In this document: one piece after another, positions 34,266 through 45,253 of the stretch | How positions within the stretch are numbered: position 1 is the first letter of the stretch | How the letters are laid out: each line of letters begins with the position of its first letter | Assembly: GCF_026745355.1 (NCBI RefSeq) | Contig: NC_079208.1 | Location: 59,072,892-59,136,891 of the forward strand | DNA from: Beta vulgaris subsp. vulgaris | Taxonomy: Eukaryota > Streptophyta > Magnoliopsida > Caryophyllales > Amaranthaceae | Reading direction: 5' to 3' | Length of the DNA stretch: 64,000 nucleotides | Translations under genes and position numbers: made by a program | The notes under the pieces: generated by a model | What the model saw: the letters and a program-made list of their open reading frames with translations, nothing else | Told to the model about the DNA's origin: nothing | Databases searched by the model: none

Positions 34266-34437
34266 GGTGTTCGAATGGTCTGTTCTCCCCAACTTATTTT
34301 TAGTTTAGTTGCAATCAGCTCAATTCAATTCAATTCAATTCAGTTCAGCTCAAACTATCATTTCTTAGTTATAATTTTAATTCATTTTAGTTCATTTCAG
34401 TTCAATTCAGTTGTTTTATGTCGAAGATAACATGTCC
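34266..34437 (-). mobile_element. Tourist-like MITE, inverted copy
   Basis: The reverse complement resembles the neighbour at 34441-34673, sharing GACATAAAACAACTGAATTG and AATAAGTTGGGGAGAACAG. The two copies lie head to head. Confidence 0.6.
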
Positions 34438-34440
34438 TAA

Positions 34441-34673
34441 GGGCTTGTTCTCTTCGGCATAAACAACTGAACTGAACTGAACTGATCTGAACTGATCTGA
34501 ACTGAACTGAATTGAACTAAACTGAAATGAATTGAACTGAAATGAATAGTGATATGTGAGAGTAAAAGTATTGTCAAGAGCTGAACTGAACTGAACTGGT
34601 CTAAACTGAACTGATCTGAACTGAATTAAATTGAACTGAACTGAACTGAAAATAAGCTGGGGAGAACAGGCCC
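34441..34673 (+). mobile_element. Tourist-like MITE rich in CTGAA repeats
   Basis: The ends GGGCTTGTTCTC and GAGAACAGGCCC are inverted, with TAA on both sides. The interior is a degenerate (A)CTGA(A) repeat. Confidence 0.75.
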
Positions 34674-34709
34674 TAAGCCTCCAATTAACTGTATATCATC
34701 TTACTCATA

Positions 34710-34883
34710 CTTTCTCTGCTTCAATTTAGTTGTGACACTCTCATTTTCGGTAATAACTACTTCTTTTTATCTCTCTCCTAATTATACGCTCTTTTTATTT
34801 TCTTTCTCTATCTCTCTCATCTCCAAAAATTACCTAGGAGTCCGTGATTTAAAAGTGTCACAATTAAATTAAAATGGAAGAAG
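34710..34883. mobile_element. Stowaway-like MITE
   Basis: The ends CTTTCTCTGCTTCAATTTAG and ...TTAAAATGGAAGAAG are imperfect inverted repeats flanked by TA. Confidence 0.55.
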
Positions 34884-34890
34884 TATTATA

Positions 34891-35149
34891 CTACCTCCGT
34901 TTCTTTTCAATTGTTACACTTTGACATTTTACACTATTCACAAATTGCACTTTGACCCTCGTTTGTGAATTATACGTGAATAAAAATATAGTCATGTGGG
35001 ATCTTGTTAGATTCGTATTAGTATGTATTTTATTAATATGTAGTGTTTATATTTTTTACAAATACAAAATTAGAGATATAAAGGCTCAAAGTAGTGCATC
35101 GGCATGCGTGAAAAGTGTAAGCGTAACAATTAAAAAGAAACGGAGGTAG
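34891..35149. mobile_element. Stowaway MITE
   Basis: The ends CTACCTCCGTTTCTTTTCAA and ...TTAAAAAGAAACGGAGGTAG are inverted and flanked by TA. The interior GTGGGATCTTGTTAGATT also occurs in the copy at 62473. Confidence 0.85.
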
Positions 35150-35563
35150 TATTTTCTAATACAATTAGCATTAATGTAAATAGTATACTATTATAGTTTT
35201 TTTTTTGACGGGATACTTTATATAGTATATTGATTATGTGACATAATTGCAATATTGTGGAGATTCTCATAATTTAACAATAAAGTTGGCTAAGGATTTA
35301 TTTTCATGTTCAAAAGTTGGAATTGAAGTATTAACCGAATTGTTAAGGATTTAATGGATAAAATGGTAGTTAGTAGCCAAGACTAACTTTGTTAAGTATA
35401 AATCGATTGAACAACTTGTAACTTATAAGTGGAGAGTCAAAAATTACTTCTATATCTTAGACTAAGCTTATTACTTTCTCTCAATTTTTGTGTTGAAATT
35501 TTAATTTCACATTCATTATTATATAACTTTGAATTTTTTTTCTATATCTAGAACCATAAAAAA

Positions 35564-35887
35564 TCAAATAGAAAAAATTTCAAAAGACAAAATCAAAATA
35601 AATATTAGTTCGATCTAACCAAATACGTTCTGTACTATATAATTCAAATTGCTAAAAAATATTAGTCATATTAAAAAGAAGAAATGCTAAAACAATTTAT
35701 CATAGTCATAAAAATTAAAAAAAATTCAAATAGAAAAAATTTCAAAAGACAAAATCAAAATAAATATTAGTTCGATCTAACCAAATACGTTCTGTACTAT
35801 ATAATTCAAATTGCTAAAAAATATTAGTCATATTAAAAAGAAGAAATGCTAAAACAATTTATCATAGTCATAAAAATTAGCTGAACG
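35564..35887 (+). repeat. Tandem duplication, ~162-bp unit
   Basis: TCAAATAGAAAAAATTTC at 35564 recurs at 35726, and the copies match closely through ...CATAGTCATAAAAATTA. Confidence 0.9.
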
Positions 35888-36002
35888 TGTGCTATTGTTG
35901 GATTATCCTCTTCAAGTGTAGATTGTACTCAATAACCTTTAAAACCAAATCAACGACACATAATGCAAAACAAAGATGGAGCGAGAAGGTGAGCAAAAAT
36001 AT

Positions 36003-36076
36003 CGACCACAGTGGGAGTCGAACCCACGACCTTTTGATCCGAAGTCAAACGCGCTAATCCACTGCGCTATGCGGTC
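36003..36076 (-). tRNA. tRNA-Arg (UCG)
   Basis: The minus strand folds as a full cloverleaf: acceptor GACCGCA/TGTGGTC, D arm GCGC...GCGC, anticodon stem TTTGA/TCAAA with loop CTTCGGA (anticodon TCG), T arm GTGGG-TTCGACT-CCCAC. No intron. T-rich sequence follows for Pol III termination. Confidence 0.95.
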
Positions 36077-38180
36077 TTCTTATATTATTGTTAAATGTTT
36101 TTCTTATATATAATAGAAAAATACCAATTTTATGATAAATAATCTAGTAGAAATACATATCACTCTAGAAATGTAAACATCGCAGATTTGACTTAATTTT
36201 GCCTTAATAAAAATCTTCATCTGAAGCAATGCAATCTGTGAGTTCGCTCTGGTTCGGCATACGATCTGCAGATGCGGAAATTTTGGGATGAACGTACTCC
36301 AATAGTCTTCCATAATTTTACAGAAGTTGTGAAACCCTAATTCTTCAAAAACCAACACAATCAACATACTAGAAAAAATCACCATCTAAAAGATGGGAAC
36401 TTTTATTGAAAGCAAATAAATAGGATTTTTCGGGGCTTACCACTGGTTAAGACACCAGTGGTAGCCCCTAAGAAAAGGATGAAGGAAGAAGAAGAGGAAG
36501 AAAGAAGGAAGGAGAAAGCTTTAAAAAAGTGAAAACCCTAACCGCGGAGGCTAGGAAGAAACCCTCCCAAGGAAAAACCTAGAGGGAACAAACTCTCTCA
36601 AATAATCCTTGTATTACCAACTATATCAAATGTGTTAAAATAAACAAGTTTCAAAATTGAACAACTGTTATCTTTTTACTCCTTTCGTTAATTTTGAGAA
36701 CTAATGCTCCCTTTAACGGCCGTAGTTTCATGCTCCTACTTGGTATTTGACAAGATGATAACCGTGTACCCAATTTCTAGAGCTAGAAGTTCAATATATA
36801 TTTTTTTTAAGGAAAAATCTTGATATATTAGGGGGAATAAGAGGGATCCCAATATCTAGAGTGAGAAATCGATCCCAAGACCTCTTAAAACCGCGAAAAA
36901 AAACTCTAACCACTTAGTTATCTCTCACTCTCAAAAGTTCAATATACTTATGCTGTGATGAAATTCCTGGACATATTTATATTAGAATGAAGACATGACA
37001 TCTATAAGCTCAATATAATAGGTATATATATAGAGTGGAAACAAAGCTAAGCAAAACTTTTATTGAAAAGGACCTTCAAGGCTTCAATGGACTTGACATC
37101 TATTGGATAAGGACAATACAATGTCTAAAATGTAATATTTTTGTAAAAGAGAAAAGATAAGGTAAATTATATAAAGATTCATGTATGAGTTTTTATACTC
37201 CCTCCGTCCCAAATTATTTGCTACATTTGCTTTTATCACAAAGACCAAGGAGGGAGTGGGGACCATTGTCATAACAAGAATTAACAAAAAAGCAAATAGG
37301 TAAATTGTGGGACCTATGTACTATATATGGAAATATTTACAAAAACCAAGGAGGGAGTGATGGCAAATTTGTAAATAAAGTGTGGGACCTATGTATTATA
37401 TGTGGAAATAGTTGCAAATGTAACAAATAAATTGGGACACACCTAAATGGCAAAATGTAGCAAATAAATTGGGACGGAGGGAGTAGTACCTTTTGTTTCT
37501 CTCTCCTCCACCTATCTCCTTGCTACTAGGTTTTTCCTCTATTTATATTATGCGCGTAGGGGGAAATGGATATGAACACGACACGGAAACAAGAAATGTT
37601 ATTTTTTTTATTTCTCAAAAAGAGGAAAACGGCTAGAAAACGTCGAACAAAAAAAATGCACAAAAATATTATATGACAATTAAACATATCAACTTCTTCA
37701 ATAATAGATTAGTAATCTATACAAACTTGATTTTTATGATAAAGCATGAATAGTATTTAGCCAAATACGTGAGGTTGAGAGTGGAGTATTGACATCGCTT
37801 CCCACCTTATATCTCCGAGGTCTAGGGATCAAACCTCATGGACTCATTTGTGTAATTTCCTTTGTCCCATTTCAAGTGAGCTCCTTTTCATCTTACTTAT
37901 AAAAAAAACTGTAAAATACGTATCAATATTTAGCCAAACGGTTATTGCAAAGAGAGAGGTTACTGGGGTTATTGGGAAGGGAGAGATGTGCTACTAGGTT
38001 TGCAGGATTGTCGACGCTATTGCTCTCATATTGTTTTCTTTTCCTTTTTCTCATTAATTAAACAAAAGAAAAACGTCATATTCCCTTAATTTTACTTTTG
38101 TCATAAACTTTCAAAACCAAGACATGTTTCCTCATTTCAAATACATTTTCAAAATGTGTCCAACGCATGTTGCACACGTG
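36077..38180. other. Intergenic spacer
   Basis: It holds a Stowaway MITE (37198-37483) and a segment (about 36630-36760) that recurs at 39010-39150. No gene was recognised. Confidence 0.6.
37198..37483. mobile_element. Stowaway MITE
   Basis: The ends CTCCCTCCGTCCCAAATTAT and ...AATTGGGACGGAGGGAG are inverted, with TA on each side. Confidence 0.88.
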
Positions 38181-38805
38181 TCATGTCGTTTCCGATCTCC
38201 AAAACTCGAAACATTCATTAGGTTGGAGGCGTAACTCATAGGCCTCTATTAACCTACACACAAACAACATGCTACCAACCTGCAATCTACAAAACTCGAC
38301 TCCGTTGGCCTATTTATAAGATGACTCGTTATTGACCCACAACAACTCACTTTTTATCAAGGTTAGATTCTCACCACATGACAAAAAAAAAAAAATTATC
38401 AGTCACATAAATTAGCTAAATTAGAACTACAAGTGTAGATTGTGCTAAATCAGGATCATTAGCAAATTACACACCACCAACTAACTCATCAGTCATGTCG
38501 TTTCCGATCTCCAAAACTCGAAACATGCATCAGGTTGGAGGCGTAACTCATAGGCCTCTATTAACCTACACACAAACAACATCCTACCAACTTGTAATCT
38601 ACAAAACTCGACTTCGTTGGCCTATTTATAAGATGACTCGTTATTGTCCCACAACAACTCACTTTTTATCAAGGTTAGATTCTCACCACATTACAAAAAA
38701 AAAAAAGCAAATTTATCAGTCACATAAATTAGCTAAACTAGAACTACAAGTGTAGATTGTACTCAATCAGGATCATTTGCTAATTACACACCACACCACC
38801 AACTC
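38181..38805 (+). repeat. Tandem duplication, ~312-bp unit
   Basis: TCATGTCGTTTCCGATCTCC at 38181 recurs at 38493. The copies share AGGTTGGAGGCGTAACTCAT and TTTATAAGATGACTCGTTAT. It lies just before the second tRNA-Arg gene. Confidence 0.9.
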
Positions 38806-38848
38806 ACTCAACAGTCATCTTGCTCTACATTATGATGTGCAAAATATT

Positions 38849-38922
38849 CGACCACAGTGGGAGTCGAACCCACGACCTTTTGATCCGAAGTCAAACGCGC
38901 TAATCCACTGCGCTATGCGGTC
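38849..38922 (-). tRNA. tRNA-Arg (UCG), second copy
   Basis: Identical over all 74 bases to 36003-36076, with the same anticodon loop CTTCGGA. The sequence on both sides resembles that of the first copy, so the gene was duplicated as part of a larger segment. Confidence 0.95.
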
Positions 38923-39662
38923 TCTTTATATTAATATTAAAACTTCGACTTATATAAAAGTTGCAAGTGCCAATATTTGATAAATTATCCTTGTATTGCA
39001 TATTACATCAACTGGGTTAAAATCAACAAGTTTCAAAATTGAGCAAATTTTTTTTTAAACTCCTTTCGTTAATTTTGAGAGCTAATACTCCCTTCAAATT
39101 AAACGGCAGTAGTTTCATGCTCCTACTTCTGAATATGACAAATTGTGTATTCAATTTCCAAAGCTAGAAGTTTAATAGTAGTACATACTTAATACTTATG
39201 CGGTGTTAAGCAAAACTTTTATCGAAAAGGATCTTCAATGAAACTTTAATTGAAAAAACAAAAAAACGAATATCCTTTGCAGAGGGGAATATGGAATCCC
39301 GCTTTATAAGGGGTAAGAATCGAACCGACATTGTCACAAGGGTAGAAAAAGGAACTTCCAATCAATTAGGCGAACCTTGATTTTTATCTTGACTTGACAT
39401 TTCTTGCAAGGACAATACAATGTTTTACAATATTGTTGTGAAGAGAAAAGGTTAGGTAAATTATTAAAAAAAAAAAAAACATGTATGGATTAGTTCTTAT
39501 AGTAAATGCTCACTTTAAAGCCCTCAAAAAAAAAAAAAAAAATGCTCACTTTAAAAAAATCCTTATGTAATTACGCTGGAGAAATATAAAAAAAATGAAA
39601 ACAGATGATGGCCACAAGTAAAAGATAAGAGAATGAAGTCTAACATTGGTAGTGATAAAAAA

Positions 39663-39735
39663 TGGAGATGCGGGGTATCGATCCCCGTACCTCTCGCATG
39701 CTAAGCGAGCGCTCTACCATCTGAGCTACATCCCC
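39663..39735 (-). tRNA. tRNA-Ala (AGC)
   Basis: The minus strand reads GGGGATGTAGCTCAGATGG... with anticodon stem CTCGC/GCGAG, loop TTAGCAT (anticodon AGC), and T arm CGGGG-ATCGATA-CCCCG. A run of T follows. Confidence 0.95.
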
Positions 39736-40757
39736 TGTTTGTTGTTATACCATTGGTTTGCTTTTTTTAAAATATAATGATTGTCAATGTTCGCCAATGT
39801 TGGCATAAAATACAGTTATGCACTTTACCAAATACCACCGGGTAAACTAAAGTGACTAGAAATTAAGAATTACGCTTGGAATTCCTTCAATATTGTCGTA
39901 TAGTTGACCATTTTCTTTTTAATCTATATGAGCAACGAAAGTAATATAAAGTATAAAGAAGTGGAGGGAAAATTCGAACCTGTAATCTATCGTTCAAAAC
40001 ACTTCAATCTTAACCACTAGGTCAAAACATTCTCAGCATATAGGTGACCATCTTTGAAACAACATGACAATAAAATTGAATTTAACACTGCTCAGAGATC
40101 ACAAAATTATTATAGGAAACACAAAACTAACATGATTAGCATGAGTATGAAATCAACTCGAACTCGACCGATTTGATCAAATTTGTCATCTTAGATATAC
40201 AATCGTCAAAGTATACGAGTATATAGTTTTCATTTTTTTTAATATAATTATTCCTTTTTTTAATCTAGAAACAATATGAATCGACGCTTCACCAGCTATA
40301 TTTATAAACCCTGAACTCAAATTATGAGTTTAGCTACTTAAATCAATATTATACTCCTTTTAGGTATGACATATGTTAATATAGTTAGAAAATCTTTGAT
40401 TATGCACCATCCTTATTTTCTAGTTGAAAATTGTAATTAAATTCCTTACAATACCTTATCATTAATCTATTATTAATTATAAACCATCAAGATAATCTAC
40501 TTTCCCTTTAATCTAGCTCTACCATCCTTAAAACCCTCATCTCCATTCCTTGTTCCTAATTCTACGTCCTCCCATTCATCTCCCAAAGAACAAAACTCAA
40601 CTTACAACATCAAACAAACCTAACAACAATACTCTAATGAAATCCTTTCTTTCTCACCGTTCAAATCAACAACATTCTTTTTCCTCAACAAAAAAACTAA
40701 CATTATCAACTTTTCCAAATCTTCCACACCTTCACATAATCAACAACAACAACAACA
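39736..40757. other. Intergenic spacer with a SINE remnant
   Basis: The reverse strand at about 39955-40035 carries GACCTAGTGGTTAAGATTG and a diverged B box (AGGTTCGAATTTTCC), a relative of the SINE at 33502. The rest is the AT-rich upstream region of the EXO70 gene. Confidence 0.55.
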
Positions 40758-42653
40758 ATGGAGGATACTATGGACTCATCCATGAAGATAATCGCGTCAT
40801 GGGATTACGAAACCTCAGATATCTCCCCCAATACATCCTTGTTCAACCACCATAGCCGCCTAGAAGTCCTCGAATTCATGCGTGCTGTCAAGGACTTACA
40901 CGCTGCTATCCAATTCTTCGCCACTACATCTGCTTTCTTCTCCGCTACATCTGCTAACTCCGCCAACCACCCGCCTCATAAGAAGATTGTTTCATCACAA
41001 AACTTGCTTCGTGTAGCCAAAAAACGCCTTAGTAGTGAATTTTTTTCTCTTCTTAAGGCGAATAGTAAGCATCACATCGACTATTATTCTGTTGAAGACG
41101 ATAATTCTCATTCATCATCTGGTGACCTTTCTACACTTAATCGCAATAATTTTGAGAATAATAATATCTTCACCGTAACAAACTATAATAACAACTCATC
41201 AGAAGATCATTCTACCACGGAAGAATCATCCGCCATGGCTGACCTTAAGTTGATCACAGATTGTATGATGAGCGCGGGATTTGGGAAGAAATGTCTTAAG
41301 ATATATAAGCTCACGAGACGGTCTTTTGTTGATGATGTTCTGCTTAAACTTGGTGTTCGTAGACTGAAAAAATTTCAGGTTCAGAAATTTGATTGGGAAA
41401 CAATTGATGCGAAAATGAATAGATGGTTAAAAATAGTTGGAACTTGCGTGAAAGTATTTGGTAATGAGAAGAATTTATGTGAACATCTTTTCTCTGCATC
41501 TACGTTGTCATCTGTTACAGAAACATGTTTTTCAGAGGTTTGTAAAGAGGCTGCCCTACTTTTATATAGAATACCTGGGAAACTTGCGAAACACTCAAAG
41601 AAATCTCATGACAAAATCTTGAAGTTCCTTAATCTTTATGAAGGAATGTCCGAGGATATATCAGAAGTTGATCGAATCTTCTCATCAGAAGTGACCTCAG
41701 CTGTTAGGTTACAGCTGAGGTCATCTCATGGACGTGTTTCTGAAACAGTCAAATTAATGGTAACAGAATTCGAGGCGTCCATTCATAAGGACGCCTCAAA
41801 AGGTTTGGTTTCAGGAGGAGCGGTCCACCCTTTGACTAAACATGTGATTAACTATTTAGTCAATCTTTCTCATAACGCAATTTTACTAGATAAAATCCTT
41901 GCGGATTATCCAGTAAGCTTGCAGTCTCCGTTACCAGAGAGTTATTTCGAAGGCGAAACATTGTCCTCCCCCGTGGCATTGCAATTCGCTTGGTTAATAT
42001 TGGTATTACTAGGTAAACTAGATACTAAATCGGAGCTTTACAAAGATGCCGCTCTTTCTTACCTTTTCTTAGCCAATAACCTACAATACGTTATAAATCA
42101 AGTCAAGTCAACAAAATTGTACAACGTGTTAGGTGAAAAATGGGTTACCAAACACACTTCAAAAGTTGTACAATACGCCGCAAATTATGAAAGGATGGGT
42201 TGGGGCAGAGTGATATCATCGTTACCAAAAGATATAACGATAGAGATTTCACTTGACAAAGTTAAAGATAGTTTTAAGAGATTCAACATTGGATTTGAGG
42301 AAGAGTATCGGAAGCAAGTGGATTGGATTGTACAAGATTCTAAGCTAAGGGACGATATGAAAGCGTCAATTGTTAGAAAAGTTGACTTAAGATATAGGAA
42401 AATGTATGATAAATATAAGGTTGTTTTAGCCAAAACTAGAGAAAGAGGTAAAATTGATTCTGTTATTAAATTTACCCCTGAAGATTTAGAAAATTACTTG
42501 TCAGACCTACTTGATGGTCATGAAGAAGACGACGACGTTTCGGGGAGTAGAGGAAGTGTTGAAACGACGTCGTATGATGGGAAAGAGAACCCAGTTCTTC
42601 AACGACGTAGTCGACGTCTTCTTCTTTTGGTTCGTCAACATCATCATCAGTAA
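40758..42653 (+). CDS. EXO70 exocyst subunit (single exon, EXO70H-like)
   Basis: 631 residues in one uninterrupted frame. EXO70 is part of the exocyst, which tethers secretory vesicles to the plasma membrane; plants have many copies with cell-type or defence roles. The N terminus (about 1-170) is variable and Ser/Asn-rich. The conserved Exo70 domain runs from about 200 to 600 and includes LKFLNLYEGMSEDISEVDRI, GAVHPLTKHVINYLVNLSHN, AALSYLFLANNLQYVINQVK and LGEKWVTKHTSKVVQYAANY. The C terminus is basic and His-rich (RRSRRLLLLVRQHHHQ). Lack of introns is usual for most plant EXO70 clades outside EXO70A. The clade assignment to H is by resemblance only. The ATG follows a short CAA repeat leader. 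Confidence 0.9.
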   Translation: MEDTMDSSMKIIASWDYETSDISPNTSLFNHHSRLEVLEFMRAVKDLHAAIQFFATTSAFFSATSANSANHPPHKKIVSSQNLLRVAKKRLSSEFFSLLKANSKHHIDYYSVEDDNSHSSSGDLSTLNRNNFENNNIFTVTNYNNNSSEDHSTTEESSAMADLKLITDCMMSAGFGKKCLKIYKLTRRSFVDDVLLKLGVRRLKKFQVQKFDWETIDAKMNRWLKIVGTCVKVFGNEKNLCEHLFSASTLSSVTETCFSEVCKEAALLLYRIPGKLAKHSKKSHDKILKFLNLYEGMSEDISEVDRIFSSEVTSAVRLQLRSSHGRVSETVKLMVTEFEASIHKDASKGLVSGGAVHPLTKHVINYLVNLSHNAILLDKILADYPVSLQSPLPESYFEGETLSSPVALQFAWLILVLLGKLDTKSELYKDAALSYLFLANNLQYVINQVKSTKLYNVLGEKWVTKHTSKVVQYAANYERMGWGRVISSLPKDITIEISLDKVKDSFKRFNIGFEEEYRKQVDWIVQDSKLRDDMKASIVRKVDLRYRKMYDKYKVVLAKTRERGKIDSVIKFTPEDLENYLSDLLDGHEEDDDVSGSRGSVETTSYDGKENPVLQRRSRRLLLLVRQHHHQ

Positions 42654-43417
42654 ATGAAGTGAATTAAATTCCATTTTTTGGGGGGTTATTATGTTTTTTT
42701 TAATTATTAATTGAGTTAATTAGGTTGTAGTACATGTATTAATTAATTGTTTGAAAGTACTATGTTATTTATGATTGATTAGTGTATTTGCTAGGTGGTA
42801 GTACTTTTAGTATTATTGGTAGAATTATTAGAAGGATAATTGGCTGCTTCATATACGCTTTTGTCGTTGTTGGAGAGGTGCATGATTACACTTTTTTTTG
42901 TTTCTTAATAGATGTATTATTGTTAAAGAACCAACTCAATCAAAAACTTAAGCTGATAGTTAGAGTCTCAAGAATAGATTTATACCCTCTCATGTCCCCT
43001 CACGCGATAGGACATTGGGCTTGAAGTGTACCTCCCTAAAATCTGGTGCTAAATATTCCACTTAAAAATGAGGGGTGGGTGAGATTTGAACTTGTGACCT
43101 TTATCTCACGTTGGCTCTGATACCATTAATATCTTCAATTATATAATATTAAAACTTGTCGAAAAAATAATATTTATGAAAATATACACTGAGATGAACG
43201 TAATAATACTTAAGAATTTACATTTTATCTTTACATATTGGTAACTAAATATGGTCAAAATTAGTATTTAAATAGTATAATAAGTCACTATAATAATCTA
43301 TTAAGAAAAGCTGAAATAAAGTACTTGTAAAAAAACTTCATAATGAAATCAATATTTTTGGTGAAGTACTTTGATCCATACAAAAAATGATTTTTAATAT
43401 GTTTGGATTTACTTTTA
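42654..43417. other. Intergenic, with a primer-binding-site remnant
   Basis: The reverse strand at 43114-43125 reads TGGTATCAGAGC, the primer-binding site of many plant LTR retrotransposons and TRIMs (initiator tRNA-Met). No matching LTR pair was found. The rest is AT-rich. Confidence 0.4.
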
Positions 43418-45253
43418 GAGGATGTTTGGTATGAAAAAAGCTGATGTAGAAAAGTACACTAGTGGAAAAATAAGGAAGGGCTGCGCTAAAAAGGCCCTTT
43501 GGGCTGTGCTTTTTGACAGCAACCCTTTCAATAGCAGCCCTTCACTTTTTAAGTAGGGCTGCGCTTTTCAAACGCAGCCCTTTAAGCTTAGAAGGGCTGC
43601 GCTTTTTAGGTAAAAGCGCAGCCCTTCCTAAAAAAAATTGACATTTTTTTACTCATATTTTCTGAATTTTAACATTTGCATTAAACCTTAAAGTAAACCA
43701 TCCAAATCCAAAACAGGATTAGGGAATATGGTTAGGAAAACTAAAACTAAAACATAAAATAAAAAAATGTTATCACATAATTGCAGAACGAAAATGAAAA
43801 AAAAGGAACAAAAACTAAAACTAAAATACAGAAGAACGAAAATGAAAAAAAAAAGAACAAAAACTAAAACTAAAATACAGAAGAATGAAAATGAAAAAAA
43901 AGGAACAAGCAAATTACAATACACAGTTGAATAAACTTTGTACTTCTTAAACCTATGATTGGAGAGGAGCGACGATATTCAAGAGAGAAATGAGAATATG
44001 ATTGAAAAAATTTACAAAGCCTAGATCTAAACAAAAATCAACCAAAAATTAAAATTGAACGAAAAATCAAGAAGACAAAAATATAAATCGTTTCAGTCTA
44101 ATTACACAGAAATAAAAATGCAAAATGCGAATTAAAAATGAAAATAAAAATGCAAAAAGTTTTAACTCAGATATGGAACTAACGAGTTAAAAAATGAAAA
44201 AAAATCGGTAATTAGTAAGAAAAAAAAAACTCAATAAATCGAGATCTTGAATTATCATAGTTTCCTTCTTTGTATCTTCATCTTCGTTGCTTCACCTTCT
44301 TCGTCTCTTCCTATTCATAGTCCCTTAGTTTCTTCCTTCTTCGTTTCGTCTTTTTCTCATGATTTTCAGTAGATCTCGAAATTTCAGACGATGGTGCACC
44401 TTCTTTTTCGAACGAACGAGCGAGTGTAATTGATGAGGATGACTCAAAGACGAATGGAGTTGAATGAAATCGACTGGGAACTGAAGTTCGAGAGAGAGAA
44501 AATGAGTGAAATTGACTGTAACTGCAGCGTTTGTGAGAGAGAGAAAATGAGTGAAGGGAGAGAGGCAAGGCAGCGTTTGTGAGAGAGGAGAGAGAGAATG
44601 AGGGAGGGAGAGAGAGTGTGAGGCAAGGCAGCGTGAGAATGAAAACCCTAGCCCGCTTATTAACATTTTACAAGCCCAATGCGCGCTTCTTTTCAAATAA
44701 AATAAAAAAAAAACCCCATAAAGGGCTGCTCTTGTCTAAAAAACGCAGCCCTTCTAAGAAGAAGAGCTGCGTTTTTTAGACAAGCGCATCCCTTCTTAAT
44801 GTAAGAAGGGCTGCGCTTTTTTTAAAAGCGCAGCCCTACTAAGTGAAGGGTTTGCCCTTTTCTTCAAAAGCGCAGCCCTTCTGTTATGTAGGGCTGCACT
44901 TTTGAAGAAAAGCGCAACCCTTCACTAGTAGGGCTGCGCTTATAGAAAAAGCGCAGCCCTTCCTGCGCAGCCCTTCCTTTTTTTTCCCCTAGTGGTAGGA
45001 AACGTATTCAAATAAGCGTTTTCATTTCTAATAATTGTTTGGTACGAGTGTTAAGTTACTAATATCGTTTCGAAGGGAAACATAATCCCTCCATTTGTTA
45101 CACTTATCAAATAGAAACAAAATATGTTTCATTACTCAATTGTTTTCATTTCATTAGGATACCAAACAATTATTAAAGGTAATAGTTATTATCTTCATTT
45201 CATCATCCAATTCCTTTCCACTCCGTTTACATTGATTATAACAAATGCCCCCC
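43418..45253. mobile_element. Tourist-like element split by a CACTA element
   Basis: The ends GAGGATGTTTGGTATGA and ...TATAACAAATGCCCCCC are inverted, with TTA on both sides (43415-43417 and 45254-45256). It is the same family as 32015-32320. A CACTA element occupies 43457-44994. Confidence 0.7.
43457..44994. mobile_element. Non-autonomous CACTA element, 1.54 kb
   Basis: The terminal repeats are CACTAGTGGAAAAATAAGG and, on the reverse strand, CACTAGGGGAAAAAAAAGG. A 3-bp target duplication GTA flanks it (43454-43456 and 44995-44997). Subterminal regions at both ends are arrays of AAGGGCTGCGCTTTT and its complement, able to form hairpins. No transposase frame was seen. Confidence 0.9.

Noticed and set aside
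44311..44696. Ser/His/Leu-rich minus-strand frames inside the CACTA element
   Set aside because: Low-complexity complement of GAGAGA-rich sequence; no transposase motif.
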